The notes under the pieces: model-generated
The model's database searches: none
Seen by the model: only the letters and a program-made list of their open reading frames with translations
Told to the model about the DNA's origin: nothing
Position numbers and translations under genes: made by a program
Shown here: piece after piece, positions 25,386 through 36,169 of the stretch
Numbering within the stretch: position 1 is the stretch's first letter
How the letters are laid out: the number at the start of each line of letters is the position of its first letter
Origin: Phylloscopus collybita
Taxonomy: Eukaryota; Chordata; Aves; Passeriformes; Phylloscopidae
DNA: 64,000 nucleotides
Assembly: GCA_027886175.1 (NCBI GenBank)
Contig: JAJNNQ010000137.1
Span: 34,520,001 to 34,584,000, forward strand
Reading direction: 5' to 3'

Positions 25386-25800
25386 TGAAGGTTTTGGTCA
25401 GAAGTGACCTCTGAAAGTCATCTTGTCCAACACTCCTGTTGAAGAAGGGCTACCTACAGCTGCTTCTCTGGGGCTGTGTCTAGTCAGGTTTTGAATATCT
25501 CTGAAGATGAGACTTCACAACCTCTCTGGTCAACCTGTGCGAAGTTTTGGTAACAGTAGAAGACTGTCTTATGTTCAGATAGAATTTCAGGGATTTTAAT
25601 TTGTTCCTATTGCTTCATCACTGGGAACAGCCTGGCTCTCTTCTTTGCTTCCTCTTTTCAGGCATTTGAACATATTGGTGAGATCTCCTTGACTCTTCCC
25701 CAAGCTGAACAGTCCCAACCCTCACTGCCTCTCCTCAGAGAAAAGACTCCAGTCCCTTAGTTATCTCTGTGGTACTTTACCACCAGGTCCACAAATCCAA
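25386..25800 (-). mobile_element. CR1 LINE, antisense
   Basis: Reverse-complement CR1: AAAGTCATCTTGTCCAACAC, then GTCAGGTTTTGAATATCTCT, ACTTCACAACCTCTCTGGTC and CAAGCTGAACAGTCCCAACC, in the expected order. Confidence 0.92.
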
Positions 25801-27261
25801 TTCCCTCAGAAGTTTTTCACTCTGTGTCTTACACAAACCTCATAAAAAAAATAAGGTATTAGGTAAAGCAGAAATCAGACTCAAACCCAGATGAAGAAGA
25901 CAAAGTAAGACAAATCAACTCAAAACAAAAAAAACATCCAAACACAGTTACGTTTCCCCTGGGCATTTGTACCCCTTGGCACTTCACATATAAAAACTTC
26001 TGAGGAAGCTTCAAATGTAAATTGCTATAAAACATGCTGGGAGTCTGTCATTCTCAGTACTGGTTCAAGTGGTGGATCTCACTGTGCTACTGGCCTGCTT
26101 TGGTGTTTCTGTTTGGTGACAGAGGGCTGGCAATTATCTGTCAAGCTAGTTTTACTTCAGAAATCTGACAGGAAGGTTCAGTACATTCAGTCTTTTCAGA
26201 GACAGATTACAGGGTATACTCAGCATCCATTTTGAAACCACTAAGGTACTAGAACTAAAATTTTGCATTTCTGCATAGAAATACACAAAAAAACCCCAAA
26301 CAAACAGTTTTCTAAGCAGTAGCAGTTTTTATGGCCAGCTATTCACTGCTTCAGAAGAATGCCTAACTCAAGATACATCTCAAATGTCCAGTTATGTAGT
26401 TAAAAATTAGTAATCACTTCCTGGCTGGACAAGGAGCTGAATTTGATATAAAACCTTTATGTATATAGTCTTTACTAGTCACATTCATGTAGTCTTGCAT
26501 TTAAGAATAGAAATTATGGAAGAAACAGATATGAAAAAATGTTTGAGCATTGTTCCCATCAACCAGTCGAGTGATCTCATTTAGTAGCAGTCATTCAATC
26601 CCCAAAGTCTTTTTAGAAAACATTTTTTTGCCACCACCAAACTCACACTAGGAAATCCCTGCACAGCAGTATTTCTGCAGAGCGGACAGATGTGCTCGGC
26701 AGTAACAGCTCAGCCCTCCCACGTGGGGAGGTGGCTATTCCAAGCTCCTTGTTTCCTCTTGTGACATACAGGAGTGTTCAGAGGTCTGTGACCTGCTTTC
26801 TCTTGTAATGTCATCATGGCATTAATAAAAGGTTGTACTAAAATTACAAAAGGAAAAAGACAACCTCATGGAAACCTATGTCTGGTTCTGGGGAGGAGGA
26901 TGTCCACAGCTGCTAGGCTGGTAGAAGTGTGTCAGTTTGCATGACACAACTCTCATCCTGGAAATCTTGTCCTTCTTCTGCTTTTGTGCACCACTTTTTT
27001 TCAGTTTTCTCTCTCCCCATGAGTTTTTTAAACCTTCATTCTAGCTTCTTTTTTCAAAAAATTTTAAAGGTTCTTTTTTTCCCTCTGTTCTCTTAACCCA
27101 GGACATTCCTGAGTGTTTTGGCAATGCCAGCACAGGCTGCCCATACAGCTCTATGAGTTACACCGTCTGGGAGCTGGGTTGGAGGACAGGCATTGAATCT
27201 TTCAGCTGATATGCCCAGGTTAATGGCAGGCAATAAATTGAACCATAATTTGAAAAAAAAC

Positions 27262-27358
27262 TTCCTTTTCTTTTTTTTTTCTTTTTTTTTTTTTGCAAGA
27301 AGAGTGTTTCATAAAAAAAAAAAAAAAACAAAAACAAACAAACAAACAAACAAACAAC
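27262..27358. repeat. T-rich then A-rich fold-back tract
   Basis: T-runs (27270-27294) separated by about 25 nt from A-runs grading into CAAA repeats (27314-27358). The two halves could pair as an imperfect hairpin. Confidence 0.85.
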
Positions 27359-28230
27359 CTACAAAAACACCAAACAAAAAATCCCATGTAGGAAATATTT
27401 GCTTGCAGTGTATTTCCACAGTCCCAGTAAAGAAGTGAAGTCATCCATTTGGTTTAGAGCTAATGTTTTTCTGTTTACTGAAAGCTGAATCTTAGCTTTA
27501 GCCAGGGAATTTGGAACAAAGAAAACCTCCTGCACAAGAAAATGTAAAAAACTTGCCAAGTCATCTCTCAGGTCAAATCTCTGACAAGCAAGATTTGTTG
27601 CAATATCCTGGCCGCTGTTGGACTCTCCTGGACTCTCCCACAGGACCTCTGCCACCTTGACTCTCCAGTGTAGGACCAGAGAAAAAAAGCTAGAGAAGCA
27701 AGAGTGCAGCAAGCAACAAAATGACTTCCCAGGGTGTGTTTCTGTTTGGAAGTGCTGTTCTCCCTCCAGTGAACTTAAACCTATTGGCAATAAATGTGCT
27801 TCCCACTGTTGTCTTTCCCTCAGAAGCATCCTCAATCCCTTCAGTCAGAGTTTGCTGCCAGGGAACCATTTCCCCAGCTTCCACTCAACAGCACCTCCAT
27901 GGCTCCAGACTTTCCACTTCCCACTGTGCAGCTTCCTTCTTTCTGAAGCCGTGTTTTCAATGAACCTCATCAGTAGAAGCATTTTTTGGGGTAATTTTAC
28001 TTATTTAATTATCAGGTATGGTCACATCTGGCACTTTTTTGCTAGAAAAGATATAGGAGCCAAATAATGTTTTACTTATGAGAAGTTCCAAAACATGTAA
28101 AATCCCATGGCATGGGTCATTAGAGAAACACCTGATGGTGCTGTAAAATCTGAGTTTCTTTTGGTAGGATTTATAAAACAGAGATTGCATTGTAAAGACT
28201 CCTAAAAGTTATAGAAAAATAAAATATCAT

Positions 28231-28299
28231 GGAAGGAAGGAAGGAAGGAAGGAAGGAAGGAAGGAAGGAAGGAAGGAAGGAAGGAAGGAAGGAAGGAAG
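28231..28299. repeat. (GGAA)n microsatellite
   Basis: About 17 nearly perfect GGAA/GAAG units, uninterrupted. Arrays like this can act as ETS-factor sites and are length-variable. Confidence 0.95.
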
Positions 28300-31025
28300 A
28301 CAGAAAATATCCATTAAGATTTTCATTTTAGATCAGGAAACTTTTGATGACTTTTCCAACTAAAATAACATAAAAACTTTTTTTTAGAAGCTTAGGAAAT
28401 TTATTTCAGAAACCTAGGAGTAAAATAAAACACTGGTTATATCTAACTTCAGATAACTTACTTATTTGGAGTTTTACTCTTTAACCTATTTTCAGGGTCT
28501 GCTTTTTACTTAATGTGTAGCACAATATGTAAACACATGCACAACACTTTAAGTTACAGAAATGTTTTAACAGATACCTTCTTTAAGAGCTTCTAGAACA
28601 AAACAGAAACACTCCATCTCATAATATCAATAGATTTAGTAGAGCTTTCAGAGAATCCTTATATGCAAATTTACAGTTACAGACCTCAGCACTGACTTTG
28701 CAAACTCCCATATATCCAAGTCATACTGTAACTGTGACAGAAGTTTAAATCCTCTAATATGCTTGTAGGAGTGAAGCAAAACTGATTAGTAAGTTCTTAG
28801 TGCTCTCCATATGAAAATAGCTACTTTTAATTTGTTAAGCTATAGTTTGCAGAGAAAAACAAATGGACAACTTTTTGGGCTTTTCTTTTTGCAATTGAAT
28901 ATCAGCGGTAAGCTGCAATTACCAGCTTTTGATTTTTCAGGAGAAAATCACTCTTACATAGAAAATCAGAAAAACATTTTAAAAATGCAGTTAAAAAAAC
29001 CTTTCAAATTTAATAAAATCTTCAAAGCTATCATTTGCTACAAAGAATAAACTCCCCAAAGAATCCTTTGCCATAATTTTTCTGATTATTTGTATTACTT
29101 AGATCACCAGAAAGAGGTTAATTCTATAGCTCACTGTGTGGGCTGGGGAAATCACATGGCAGCCTTGATTTGAATTACTTTTTTTTCCATCTCTAAAATT
29201 TTTTAATGTTTTTACCCATTTGTGAAAAAGCTTTTATCAGTTCCAAATACACGTGCGTTGTGGAAGGTTTCCTCACATTTCCAGGTTTAGTTTAGACGAT
29301 TTGAAAGCAAATTTTTACACATGAGACTTCTGTTTCTTGAGAAAAGGCATTTTTCTACCAGATTTCTCTTCATTTAGCTCAGCAGACCATAAAAACCACG
29401 TTTGTTGCCTTGATCTTCAGTCAACATGATTCAAAACTCTCAGGTAGGCCCTTCAAAGTATTCCAGGTCTGAAGTGTTTGCCCAAACCTCTATATATGCC
29501 AAATATAAAAATTTATTTTTATTTATCTGTCACTTTGGAAAAGCAAGCATTTTATGTATCCTATGCTCCTGTAACCACATAGCAAGGAACGGGAGATCAT
29601 TTATCAATCTCTCTTATTTTGGTTTGGCTGCCAGCCAAAACTTCATACTGCAGGTCTAAGAAATTCTCTGGTTTACTCTTCAGCAGTGTAGAAAAAAAAA
29701 TAAGTTGCTCTTGTCTTCCTATTTTCAGAGAAGCCTCACACATCCACCTCCCCTTAAAAAAACACATTCTCTATTATTTATTTATTTCCAGTATCACTGG
29801 GTTACCAACAGAAAGTGAAGTCCATAGCTGCAAGTATCAATGGAAAACAGTTAGAAAATGAAAATTAAAATCTAATGCAGTTACATTCTTACTGCTAAAA
29901 GGTTTCCAAAGTAAAATGGCACAGAAAAAGCTTCTTGATTCTGGTTCTTTCACTTGCCCTTAGTTTGACCCATGAGCAACAGAACCCCCTGAAATCCCTG
30001 TCTGGAATTTGTGAGGCCAGTCCCAGACCCGAGGCTGGATGTGTGTCTGTGCTCAGTACATGGGGCTGGTGGAGGGACCAGGCTCTGCTCTGCCACCCTT
30101 GCTGCTGGCAGGGCTGGAGATGGGCTCTGCCCGTGGGCACCACCTCAGCTTTGCTAGCTGCCTTTCTGGCACCAAAGCAGGGCAGGTGACTCATGTAAGG
30201 CTACTATCAAAATGAGGAGAATGTGTGGTATTTTAGCAATTTGCAGGATCTGAGTCTTGGTCACAGCTTTGTTTCTGGTTCCCAGAAATCCATGTCATGT
30301 AAGAACTGAATCACTGGCAGATATTAAAATGAGAGCACAATAGCACTATTGAGCAGCTCCCTGTTTTGGAGGCTACAACTCACATGCCAAGTTAAACCAG
30401 GTATCTCATGTGCAAGTAACTGTCCTGCATTTTCTGAGCCACACATGGCTCCCATCAAGCCAAGATGCTTTCCTAAACTTAGTCAAACCTCTGTTGCATA
30501 GAGGAGAAGTTAACACAGTGTTGATGTTCATGTTAATGACAACAAACTAATCATATTTTTTGCCAAATGCTGTCCTTGACAAACCAGCACTCTCTCTTTC
30601 TGAGCTGTCAAAGTGAAAACAAGCCCCAGAGTGGATAATCCCCAAATCTGGTAATATCTACCTTAAATCTCCGTCACACAATTTATTTGTTTATTTGACA
30701 ACAACATATGAAAATGAGGCAATCTGAAATTTCTCCCCTATTTGACACTGTCAGGACTCACATTATAAAGGATAACTAGTAAAGGAGAAAAGTTGGTCAA
30801 ACCAGAAACTTTACAGATGTGTTTGGTAAGAAGTATTAACCTAGTACAAGGTCTGGACATTTTTAGACAACAATAAATACAAGGTCACTGCAAAGACAAG
30901 CAGCACCTAAACTTTATTTTGGAACCTTTGCTTCTCAAACAAGTGTTAACAATACACTAGATTTGCATGAAAAAGCCTTTCATCACAACAGTCCAATTCA
31001 TCACTTCCATTATCTATGTTGAAAC

Positions 31026-31199
31026 CTTTCTTTTTTCTTTTTCTTTTTCTTTTTCTTTTTCTTTTTCTTTTTCTTTTTCTTTTTCTTTTTCTTTTTCTTT
31101 TTCTTTTTCTTTTTCTTTTTCTTTTTCTTTTTCTTTTTCTTTTTCTTTTTCTTTTTCTTTTTCTTCTTTTTCTTTTTCTTTTTCTTTCTCTTTTTTTTT
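31026..31199. repeat. (TTTTC)n pentanucleotide satellite
   Basis: About 170 bp, roughly 30 units, almost perfect, with small interruptions near 31165 and 31185. Purely pyrimidine on the plus strand. All open frames across it are artefacts. Confidence 0.97.
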
Positions 31200-34100
31200 G
31201 GTAATATAATTAACCCTATAATACACAAACTATAAGTTTGATCTTACACACTTTGAAGTCAAGAGGAGTTTGCTTTCTGTGGAGCAGGACCAGATACAGG
31301 ATGAACTGATCCATTGGGGAGCTCTTACATCACAAGGCCTAATCAGACAGTCAATCTTCATGATTGCACAGCTTTTAGACTTTAGCATAGATGCATGATT
31401 GCCCCATTCTTCTCACATCTTAAGGAACATCACCACTATTCTTTAAATGTGCAACTTTAAATTGGTGCAATTTTGCAGTTTTTGGAAAACAACATCACTT
31501 TGCATTCAGTCATTTGAAACTAGGGCTACAATTTTCAGGGGAAAAGCCTCACTGGTTCTTGAAGAAACAACCATAAAACAGTTTCAGCTAAGCTAGTAAA
31601 AGACATATTTATCAGTCTGGTTTTTTTTCAAAATATTTTTATCCACGCTGCCGTTAGCTGAAGAGAAAATGTTTTTAGTTTAAAAGACTGTCCCTTTTTT
31701 TTTAAAATTTGAATTCGGATAAGAAAAATGGCCACATCCTGGAAATATCAGATGCTGTGCTTTAGTCCTTCACACTGGAAAAATATTTACATTTGGGTCC
31801 CATGAGCTAGTTTGCTGAGGATAAATGGCTCTTCTCAACATAGTTTTTACTTTAGTTTCTCCTTAGGGAAGGAAAGATGTAGGAATTTTTTCTTTTCAAA
31901 CCATTCATCATTGAATTCCAAATTAAACTATAGAAATTGACATATGTGAATTTGGCCAGGGATTTGTAATTTAAAGGTTAACAGAGAGAGTGATTTCCTA
32001 GACATGAGAAGAAATCTTTTCACTTGCATTGTTGTTTAGCACTTTTGTTAGTGGTGAAATTCATACAGTTAATCTGATAATGTCTGCAGCTCTGTGTTAA
32101 CCATGAAAAAGGTGTTAAAATGGATACATGCCATGAATCATATGTAGCCCCAGAAGTGCCATCAGTCTGTTTTGTTACCTCACCCAAATTTGACTTTCTA
32201 ACCAACATTCCTGAATGGCATAGAACCCTGGTCTGGATCCCCTGAGAGGTTACATTACTTTTCATCCCAAATATGTTATTTTATGTAACATTTTTGAGGG
32301 GTAGTGGCCTGCCAAGAATACCCAGGGTCCCACAGAACTGCATTACAGGTTTTTGCTTCTTTCTGTGGTCATTACTTTGTTCCTGGCAGTATCATACACA
32401 GAAGCCTGAGACTGACTAATGTCTCTGCCAGTCTTGCTTCACATTAGCAGGCCAGTTCTGCTCCCAGTTACAGTGACTTTACAAACATCCTTACTGATGA
32501 TGACTGTGACTGAAAGGTTTGTCAGGCACTTACTGCAGTCCATACATCCTTCAGAGCAGTTAATTAAGCAGTTAATTTTTAAGCAGTTAAAATTGTTTAG
32601 CTAACTGTGCTTTAAAGCACAAGCTGGCATGCCACTGATTTATGAACAGGTTAGCTTCAACATTTTGCATTGCCTAGAATATACTTCCAAATATAGCACC
32701 AAATTGGAAATACCAACTCTGTATTATTCTAGGTCACTTGGGTAGTATATATTCATACAATGAATATGTAAATCTCTTAACTGAGGAACACTCCAGGCAA
32801 TGTATTTAATACATGTTTCTTAAACTGTCACCAATACTTACTCAGCAGGATGTGGAAACTTCTGTTCCTGCTTTGGGTTCTTCTCTCTTCACAATGTGAC
32901 ATTTCAGAGGCAGTTTTATAAATGTGTATAAATGTATAAATCTGTGTAGGAAAAAAAAGCACCAGTTCTGGCCACCTAATGTAAGAGAAGGGGAGGAAGA
33001 ATCAATGAAACACAAAATTTGACAGTAGCATGGTCTCAGGAAGCAAAAATTCTGTCCTGCAGCCACCTGCCTGGAGGCGTCCTCAGTGAAGGATGTGGAG
33101 CAGGTGCTTTTCCTAAGGTTGCTAGCTGAGGATCTCCAGGAATTGCAAACAGTCCATGACTTGGAAGCAGAAAATGGAAAGGAAAATAGGTCAACAGAAA
33201 TTAGAATTGCGTGAGTAATGGAGTTTCTCTTTGGTGACCCAACCGAAAAATAATTCGTTTTGGGTAGGCCCAAAGTACTCGTCCAACTCAAAATGAAACA
33301 GCTCATTTTGCTTTCAAATCTCTTTTCAACCTCTGAAAGAAATGCACATAAAACCAAAATACTATTTAGAAAATGTCAGAACAAAACATTTCAGCAAGAT
33401 TTTCCTTTTTTGAGCTGGAACTATTAACTGAATTAAAGCACAGCTTGCCTGACTGAAACTACATTTTTATTTTCTTTTGGTCAGTAATTGTTTGTCCCAG
33501 ACATTTCCTCCTGTTTAAGGGAAACCCACTCCGACTTCTACTTCCTTTGTTTGTTCAAAACTGACCATCACCACCATCCTTCACACATCCACAACTCACA
33601 TATACCCTGCGAGAAAACCCGAGAAGGAAATTCTACAAAGTTTGCTGTGTGACATTTTCAGGGCTCCAGCTCATGAGGTTTCTGTGGTAGAATCTTCCAA
33701 CTGGTGGTTTTTAGGGTTGGGGAAGTTAATAATTAGTTGACTTAATTTTTATGTTTTTGTGGACAAAGAGGTTTTAATCTGGCCTCAGCCCCAGTGTGAG
33801 AGACTGATTTGTCATTTCTGGGTAGGGAAGCTCAGTAGGGACAATGTAGAAGAGACCTAAAGGCAGTAGAAGAAGGAAATAAGTTGTTTATCCATTTGTG
33901 AAATGATTTTATCAACAAGGAACAGCAAGTATGCGGCTCATGGTCTGGTCTTTATCATTAAGGAATAAAGGAGTTACTTTTAGTGTAAAGTCACGCTATC
34001 CTGCCCAAAGTCACAACCTTTATAAACCTCTAATGTAGACCAGAGAAATGACACCTGTATAATTCCTCTTATCCTCCACTGACTATAAAGGGAGACTGAT

Positions 34101-34549
34101 GTAGCTCAAGGAAAGACTGTGTATGTCAAAGGTCAGTGAAGTGAGCTATTCATTTGGTGTTTTAATTCCCTTCCTTTGCTGTCAGTTCTCACAGGTTTGT
34201 GCAATAAGGGAAAGGATACTGGCCTATAGCTCTTGACAACATCATTCTTTATCCCAGAAGAAAGGAAATATATATCCAACTGAATATATAATAGAGGTTA
34301 AATCCCTGAAACTGTCATGTGGTACCAGATGCCTGTCATTAATGGGTCACTTCTGCCTTGACTGTGAACAGGCATGTAAATCATACGTTGTGATACGCAG
34401 ATGAAAGTGTGGGGAAAAGTAAACCATGTTGAATGCATCTAGTGTGACAGGTAACAGCCTTCCATCACCCAATGGATCATATGCCAGTCTACTATGTGAT
34501 TTCCTGCAAGAAAGTGTTGTGATTTCAGTTCACATAAACCATGTTCAAG

Positions 34550-34587
34550 ATTAAAGATGGATGGATGCTTTTAAATCCATCTTTAAT
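34550..34587. repeat. 13-bp perfect inverted repeat
   Basis: Arms 34550-34562 and 34575-34587 (ATTAAAGATGGAT / ATCCATCTTTAAT) with a 12-nt loop, about 0.8 kb beyond the IL22 poly(A) signal. Could be a decayed element or a chance palindrome. Confidence 0.8.
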
Positions 34588-35394
34588 TTGCTCTGGTTCA
34601 GAAGCAAAATTTTTAAAATGTGGACAGAATATTTGTTGCCCTGATGAATAAATGGTAAGGCCTTGCTCAAGAAGACCTCAGCAGTTGCAGGAATCTACTA
34701 TTACGTATTTTTTCTGGCTTTCTGATTATTTGGATGTTTTTCATCCCTTAAACCTTTGTCCAGTAACCAATTTCCCTGGCTACACCAGAGCAACTCTTCT
34801 GTCTTTGCCAGGAAACATTGCTGAAGGACATAACATGATAATAACAGATTAAACAGTGTTTCAGGGACTTGGGGGTTTTTTTCTGTGTTGGAGTTTGTGT
34901 TGAGAATAGGCACCAAACATTCTCTTCTGAAGTACTCTGAGATCCCTGATGCTGCAGAACACCATTTGTGCTCAGTATGCTGTGGATAAGCAGTGGGAAT
35001 GCAGAGCTCTGAGTTTTCATTAGCATCTGCTGCCTGTTTGTCTCCACATCATCTGACCCGTGGGGACAGCTTGGGACTTTTCAACAGCAGATATTCAAGG
35101 GTGGGGTGGGTCTTGTCTCTGCATGTACCGAGGAACCAAACCAATGACTCTCAGGAGTGATGTTATTTTTCCCACCATCCCCTACAAGAAAGGCTGACTG
35201 ACATGTTCCCCACTAAGCCCTGGCCTGTGAGAAGTCGAAATTTCAGGCTTATGGTGAAGAAACATAGCCCCAGGCAGAGCTTGCATGCTTTCTGGGCACA
35301 AGAATTCAGCCACTAGTCCAGCAGCTCCACAGGCTCAATGTGTATCATCTCCCTTGTGTTTGAAGAAAAGACAAAAGCTCTGCATATGGCAGTA

Positions 35395-36055
35395 TTTGAG
35401 GACCAAAATATTTATTATAATAAATTAAAGTCCAAGCATTTATAAAACATTCCATCTGCATATAAATATAACACAGCAGTGTTAATATCTGGTAAAGCTT
35501 CATAAATACATTTCCTTGGATATATTTCAATTAATCTATATAAATAAAAGTATTGTATAATTATTACCTTAAAATAAATTACCATTAAATACGAATTACA
35601 AAAATTATTTCTGAAATAGTCTGAAATACCAACTTTTCAAGCAAAGGTCAGAAGGGGGCAACACGTGTAAGAGAGATTTCCAACTAGGAGGCTCAAAACA
35701 TCCTGGCTAAAACATCACATCAAAACATCACTGCCTTGATCAAAGCTGATTCATAGCTGTAACATTTCAGTATATAAAAGACAGAAATGGTTGGCTCATT
35801 TCTATAAAGATGAGGAAGGCAGAACAGTGCTTTTGTAAATAACTAATGCCCTGTGTTGCAATCCAGAGGCAGTGTCCTGGAGTTTTTCTTTTCAAAGAAG
35901 GCAGCAATATGCTTCCTGTCTGCCCACTTAGTTTGCTAGTTTTGACACAAGTGAAAAAGGCATCTGGGAGGAATGGACATAGTTGCAGCTAATCAATTTG
36001 AGTTATTGCAAGAGATCTATAGAGACATCTCTTCAAGTCTGACCCAGATTTTTCT
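35395..36055 (-). other. IL22: IL22 3' UTR with AU-rich elements
   Basis: About 660 nt from the stop to just past an AATAAA (35411-35416, minus). The distal part, about 35400-35640, is dense in ATTTA and TTATTT motifs on the transcribed strand, typical of short-lived cytokine mRNAs. The proximal 400 nt is ordinary unique sequence. Confidence 0.65.
35411..35416 (-). terminator. Candidate IL22 polyadenylation signal AATAAA
   Basis: AATAAA on the minus strand, about 640 nt past the IL22 stop. Other AT-rich variants lie nearby, so alternative sites are possible. Confidence 0.5.
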
Positions 36056-36169
36056 TCAGTTTTTCTTCTTGTTACCCCCCTTCTTTGGGGCATCAGTACA
36101 GGCATTTTCCATGTAGTCAAAGAGTAAATCCAGCTCTCCAACAGCTTTAGTCTTTCCATTTTCTCCCAA
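36056..36169 (-). CDS. IL22: IL22 coding exon 5, with stop
   Basis: 37 codons plus TGA after acceptor CTCTTTTCTAG. Contains KAVGELDLLFDYMENAC, the family's terminal helix and last cysteine, then a basic tail TDAPKKGGNKKKN. Confidence 0.95.
   Translation of the reverse strand: MGENGKTKAVGELDLLFDYMENACTDAPKKGGNKKKN

Larger units (their letters stand above)
21480..35394. other. IL26-IL22 intergenic region
   Basis: 13.9 kb between IL22's 3' end and IL26's promoter. It holds the antisense CR1, a (GGAA)n array, a (TTTTC)n array, an A/T fold-back tract, and two weak exon-like signals discussed in the findings. No gene can be called with confidence. Confidence 0.7.

Noticed and set aside
27618..28067. 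149-codon plus-strand open frame
   Set aside because: Overlaps the minus-strand cytokine-like stretch; low-complexity Ser/Cys/Pro content, no start context, no known domain.
31010..31228. Poly-Lys and Phe/Ser/Leu repeat proteins across the (TTTTC)n array
   Set aside because: Direct translation of a microsatellite; no gene.
32842..33357. 171-codon open frame on the minus strand
   Set aside because: Composition is not protein-like and no family is recognised. It is partly the antisense shadow of the plus-strand exon candidate reported as a finding.
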